This document shows positions 53,601 through 59,600 of a DNA stretch of 64,000 nucleotides, one piece after another (the first letter of the stretch is position 1; each line of letters opens with the position of its first letter). The DNA lies in the NCBI RefSeq assembly GCF_000276665.1, contig NW_004955477.1, positions 922,057-986,056 on the forward strand. Direction: 5' to 3'. Below the pieces are notes generated by a model. The model did no database searches. It was not told the origin of the DNA and saw only the letters and a program-made list of their open reading frames with translations. The position numbers were made by a program, and so were the translations under genes. The DNA comes from Chinchilla lanigera (lineage: Eukaryota > Chordata > Mammalia > Rodentia > Chinchillidae).

Positions 53601-56600
53601 AGGCATGTCCATCCTGTGAGGGGTTCGCTTTGGGTAAACTCCTCCCCATACCCACCTTTTAAAAAACTTTTCCTTCTAAAACTTATTTTGTTAAGTAATT
53701 ACAGAGCATTTCTCACACTAGCAGAGCAAAACTCCATTCCACATCACAGTCAAAGTGTTATGTTCATGAAAAGGATAAGCAGAATGAGATGTTTAGGCAA
53801 TGGGATAATTACTGCAGCAATGAATTTCATTAAAATGTCTCAATTTTTCCTCAGTAGTTATTTTAGGAAAGATCAAATATCTCCAAATAATTCATGTACT
53901 CTAAAGGAATTATAACCACGAATAAACACTTTTGAAGATTGCAACTTCATAAAAATTTAGAATTGACATGGGGTGTAAATGACTCATCACAGAAAGGCTT
54001 TGATTCAAATCAAAAAAAAAGACAAATGCAAGCACCTGGGGGAGTGGCAGAGGTCCAGGAAATATTCGTGATTTTTGTCACCTATAATATTGGCTAGGAG
54101 AATGTGGCCAATTCCCTCAAGTTTGGGGAACAAGGGGGAATGAAAAATGACAGAATGGATATGTCCAGACAGTCAGATTTATCCTTCCTTATCTCTAGGG
54201 ATTGACTTTCCAACTGCTTCACCAACAGGTCTGACACCAGCCCTTTGAAATGGTTAAGGCCATTCCAAATGCCAGCATATGGCTAAGTGAAAGATAAAAG
54301 TCACGTAACTTGTGCTTTTATCTATCTCATTCTTAAAATCTTATGGCTCAGCCTTTGCTAGATAGTCTAACCATCAAAATGACTCCATAAGTACACATGA
54401 CCAGTAGATTTTTATGAGACAAAATGATGGGAAAAGTCATGTCCAAAGTCACCTACAGATATATTTCTCAACACAATGTGTCATCCAACTTCTAGGTGAA
54501 TACTGAGCAGCTCAAACATTTTCTTAATATCGTATATTTGTAAAATAGACATTATGCTTATTTTCTGAAAAGGACCAACAGTCATGGAGACCAATAAATT
54601 TCACAACTAATTTTCTGTGCATTTAAAGAGCTGGATCCTAATGATATTTGATTCCTCCATCCCTCTGCAGAAATTCAATAACCAAGATGAGGGGAAGAAA
54701 AGGAGGTAGGGAATAGAAATTCCTTTCCTGCCCAAATTTTTATTTCTGGTGATACTGCATACGGTATCTTCAAAGGGGAAAAATAATTAATGCTATTCTC
54801 TGTCTCCAACTGAGATTTGGGCAATTAAGAAAATAAGAAAAAGGAACGTGAGATAGAGACCAAAATGGCAGGCCACATCCAGTGAAGAACGAAGCTCTCT
54901 AGAAGGAGGCCTGTCTTGGAGGAACAGAGCAGATCTTTGCTCTGAGGACAGGCTGACTTCCAAAAAGGAAAAAGGGCAGAATTGGGCAGTGGCTTTCATG
55001 AGCTAAAGTAAAGAAGGAATGGGAAAGAGCTAGCACTGCATGGAAGGAAATATCAGGTGGGGAAAAGTGTTACCCCCTGACAGTATTTAATTTAGTATAA
55101 ATATTCTCCTTCTCTAATTTTTTTTACACTGATAGGACTTGCATCATCAACCACACTTCCTTTCTCTGAATCTGCTGCTCTGCAGTTGACACTCAGGCCA
55201 GAAGGTGAGTCTTTACAGTAAGTTTCTTAGTGCTTGTTCTTGGAGCAGAGAAACATGAGGGACAACAATGACAACCCTGCCCCACACAGCCACACATACC
55301 AGTCCCCACTAGGGACTTTCACATCACTGTGTCCTCGCTGGCTCATCTCATCAAGAAAATACCGTTAGGAAAGTTACACTCTCTCCCCTCTATATTTGAA
55401 TACATTGAGTCAGGGAGGCCTACCATACCCAATCTGCTTTGGCCTGGAACTAATACACAGAGAAGACTCCGTTAGCCAGATATATTAAGAAAATGACCTT
55501 AAGACAATGAACTTTTCATGTGTTGCTACATTGCGAGTGCTAAATACCACATAACTTGAAATATATCTGATTATTTTAAAAAACATTTTTCCTTATATTT
55601 TCTACTTTTTTCTTCTGCATGCATCATGTTGCACTTAATACAAAATGCATTCCTATAAGGATGTCTATTCTTTTTTAACTGTCTCATTAGCACATAGCTT
55701 TTTATGAATATAATATCCATAAATATTTGTGCAGGACTTTTAATACAGAGGATGTCTGTTATGAAAAAAGAAAAGAAACAACATTATAAGATCAACAGGA
55801 CAGGTTTACTTCAGAACAAATCTGAGAAGGACCGCTCTGGCACTAGACCCCAGACCCACAGCTCTGTACAGGCTATGGGGTCTTTTGTAGGATCATGGGG
55901 AGGAGTGAGTTCAGTGAGGAGGGTTGTGGCTACCTGCTAAGAACAAGGCTTGGGAGAGCACAAGTGGTAACGGGTGCCTGAGGATGAGGGTTGGGAATGG
56001 GCAGGGAGTAGAGGCTACTATCAATAGCAGGGTTGACAGTGTTATGAGGCCCCAGGTGCAGCTGGGTTGAGAGGTGGGTGGTGTAGAGGGGTCTCTGATC
56101 AGGATGCTGGAACTCAGGTTCTTTCAGTATTCACACCTCTTATTTCTTCTAATCTACCCACCCCCAGGCCTGTCTGTTAGATAGGGAAAATGTTCTCCTC
56201 ATCTGACACTAAAGATGCTATGATTGGCATCCATAAAGGGTATAGTGAGGCTATACAGGCCTCATAGGATAGACAGGCCTCTCTTTAAGCCTCTGTGAAA
56301 CTGGATTTCTAATTTACCTGACAGTAAACACGATTGAGGATCTATTTTAACAATAAGATACCTTTTTTGTTTAATTCATTTTGTACTATTAGAGGTAGTA
56401 CTTTACCAGTGTTGGAAGTGTTTCCTTTGGCACCAGCTATTGACATTTCTACCATTCCTATTCATATAATGATAATAAGTCTAAAATAAACATTCATAAG
56501 AAGTCTTTATATGTTACATATTTTTCATGTTCAAATACACTAGACGTAAGAATTGAAAGACAAGTATAATAACTAACTTTATCAGTTAGTTAGGAACCAT

Positions 56601-59600
56601 ATCAGAAATCTTTATTCTCTAAGAGGGTTATTAAGTACTATTAATCCCTCTGCTAGTGAGCACAGGGATTCTCTAAGAGGAGATTTATGTTATGCCCAGT
56701 TTCCCTGCTCACTTAACTACTAAGCTTCTATTCACTGAAATGGACAGATTTAGGGACTGCAAAAATGAATTTGAGAAATGCTCAATTCCAAATGCTTAGA
56801 GCAATATACATGAATAATTGTGAAAGGCCTAATCAAGTTGTTTAAATGGTCTTATCTCCTTGAGTATGTTAAATTTCTTTGTGAGTTTGGGCTCCAACTC
56901 TCATCCTAATTATTCTATAGAACAATACATCTTAGGGGCTGGGGATTTAGCTCAGCGGCAAAGCGCCTGCCTGGCAAGCGCAAGGTCATGAGTTCAGTTC
57001 CTGGTACTGGAGAAAAACAAAAAAAAAAAACAAAAAAAACAACAACAACAACAAAAAAAATACATCTTAAAGATAAGAATTTTCCTCTTTGCCTGGAATA
57101 CCTCCATATCTACCATGTTTCCAGTGCATCTTCCTGTTAAATTCCACATTTGTTCTGATTCCTGTTATAAAAGCTCTACCATCAGCCAGGTGTTTCTCAG
57201 CCTGTATCATTTCCACTGCTTTCCTGGCATTGTACTCATTCTGTCTTTAGTGATAAAGCTATCTGGATATTTCTACTAGCACCAAACAAATTCTTTTGCA
57301 AAGATGCTTATGATTCCAGTAACAGACAACCCATTCAGTATGGTGCTTCTTGATTGACTAAATTTCCTAACAGCAATGACGTAAAACATTAATTAATATT
57401 GAGTAGCTTACTAGACAGTGGGCTTGATAACTTTAACTTTGTGTTAAAGTCTTAATTTGATAAGCAATTTTACTTATACTGAGCTAGTTGGTGCTACAGG
57501 GCTCTGACTCTGATAGGGGCTTAAACAGACCCAGCTGCCACAGCAGTTCTGCATCTTCACTGGCCAGTAGAACACGAGCATGGCAAGTCAGGCAAAGCAT
57601 CATTATTATTCATAGACAGGTGCGAAGGGAAACGGATACCTACAGCCCAAGAGGAACTGGTCCTCCAAGGCTCAAGAGCTGGGGATTTAGCTCAGCGGTA
57701 AAAGCACCTGCCTGGCAAGCACAAGGTCGTGAGCTCGGTTCCCAGTACCGGAGAAAAACAAAAAAACAAAAAAAAAACAAAAAAGAAAGAAAAACCAAGG
57801 CTCAAGAAAGTCACCAAGGCAATGGAATCTCCTCAGCATATGCTCCACTTCACACAGCAGCAGAAGGACCTGGGAACACACTCTGTTCTTGGTTTAACCC
57901 CTGGAGCAACTAGACTTGCAATGCAGCACATCCTGCTCTAGGAGGGGCAAGGCAAAGCCCAGGATGTCCTGGGAAATGCCTCCTTATCTCCAGATGGTGC
58001 ATTTCCAGCATTTTCTGCAGTTGTTCTGAGAACTGCAGGTGGGGAGTGGTGCAGAACTGTGCTGGCTGAGGCTACCCAAGGACCTGGTCTCCTGCGCTTG
58101 GCTCTGATGAAATCATGACAGTTCTGTGGTATCTGTTACCTTTATAGTAAGAAATAGTCACACACAAAATCAAGGTGATAGAGAAGGTGGCGGTTTAGAC
58201 GAAAGATAATCTTCTAAATGAGACCACTACTCACCTCTGGTTTGGATTCTTAAAGAAATTCTCATTTCATTTTACTTCTAGTTTGATGTTACATAATTAC
58301 TGACAATAACTTTTCACATTCTCCATGTAGTTGGGGTTGCCTCAGAGACTTCCCTGGCCAAAATCCCTGCATCTGCTGCACTTTCATCAACAGGTATGAA
58401 AAGACTTGGCAAGTGAGGTCAGAGATGCATCCACACTAGAGGAAAACCATAGTCAGAGTCACTTCAGGAGGTACCCGTGCATAAGAGAAAGGACATGAAG
58501 TTCTTCACTTTCTAGGTGTGTAATCTTGAGCAATTTAGGAGACTTACCTGAGTCTAACTCCTCTGAAGTGAATACAATACTGCTTCTAGGATGGGGAATG
58601 AATAGCTTTCAAAAAGAGAGATATACAAAAAGTGAACAGTAAGGCTTCTAGGCACACGTTTATGTTCAATTGTCTCCTATATCACAAATTCACAAATTAC
58701 AGTTGTGAGAGCCAATGTGTTAGAAAGCATTATGGCTAATATGAGAATAGGCGTTCTGGATATCAGGACATCACTTAAATATTATTTGTAAACACAAAGT
58801 CAAGACCTAGATGTGTTGCTATAAATCTAGTGTATTTCATATTATTTTGTCCTTCTGTGCAGTGAAATTACTTTATGGGTAACGTGTCCTTGTTTGGAGT
58901 ACACTGGGGTCCTCCATAAACTTTTAATATATATATAGGAAACATGGAGACCAACTATGGAGGAGAGATGGGAAGAGAATTTGGGGATGGGAGGACACAA
59001 GAGGGAGGGAGAGGAAGGGGAGGTAAAAAGGGTCAAGATGTGCTACACATATGTACTAGTTCCCTTCAATAAATTAGCTATCATGTACCCTAAACATACG
59101 CTAATTTCAAAAAGGAAAAGAAAAATTGGAGGCAGAAGCAGTTTTTTCTCACTGGAGTTTTTAAGCAAAAATTTGTCATTTAAATTGAAGAGGACCGTAG
59201 TTTGTTCTCCTAGTTGTGTGTGTAACACAGGTTCTCGTGGTAACAGACTCAGCTTCAGAGAGGACAGAAGAAATATCTCTGACACCAAGACCAGTCTCTC
59301 TTGTCCCTCTCCTTTGTGTCCCCCAGGAGCCTGGGTGCAGGTGAAGCTACTGAATGGCACAGGGAGGTGCTCAGGCCGCGTGGAAGTCCTCATTGAGGGC
59401 ACGTGGGGGAAGGTGTGCGATGACTTCTGGGACCTGGCTGAGGCCACTGTCGTGTGCCGCCAGCTGCAGTGTGGCCGGGCAGTGGCAGCCCCCACAAGGG
59501 CCCACTTCGGGGCAGGATCTGGGATGATCCTGCTGGATGACGTAGAGTGTGTGGGCAATGAGAGCCACCTGGGGCAGTGCGTGCACGGGAGCCGGGCTGG

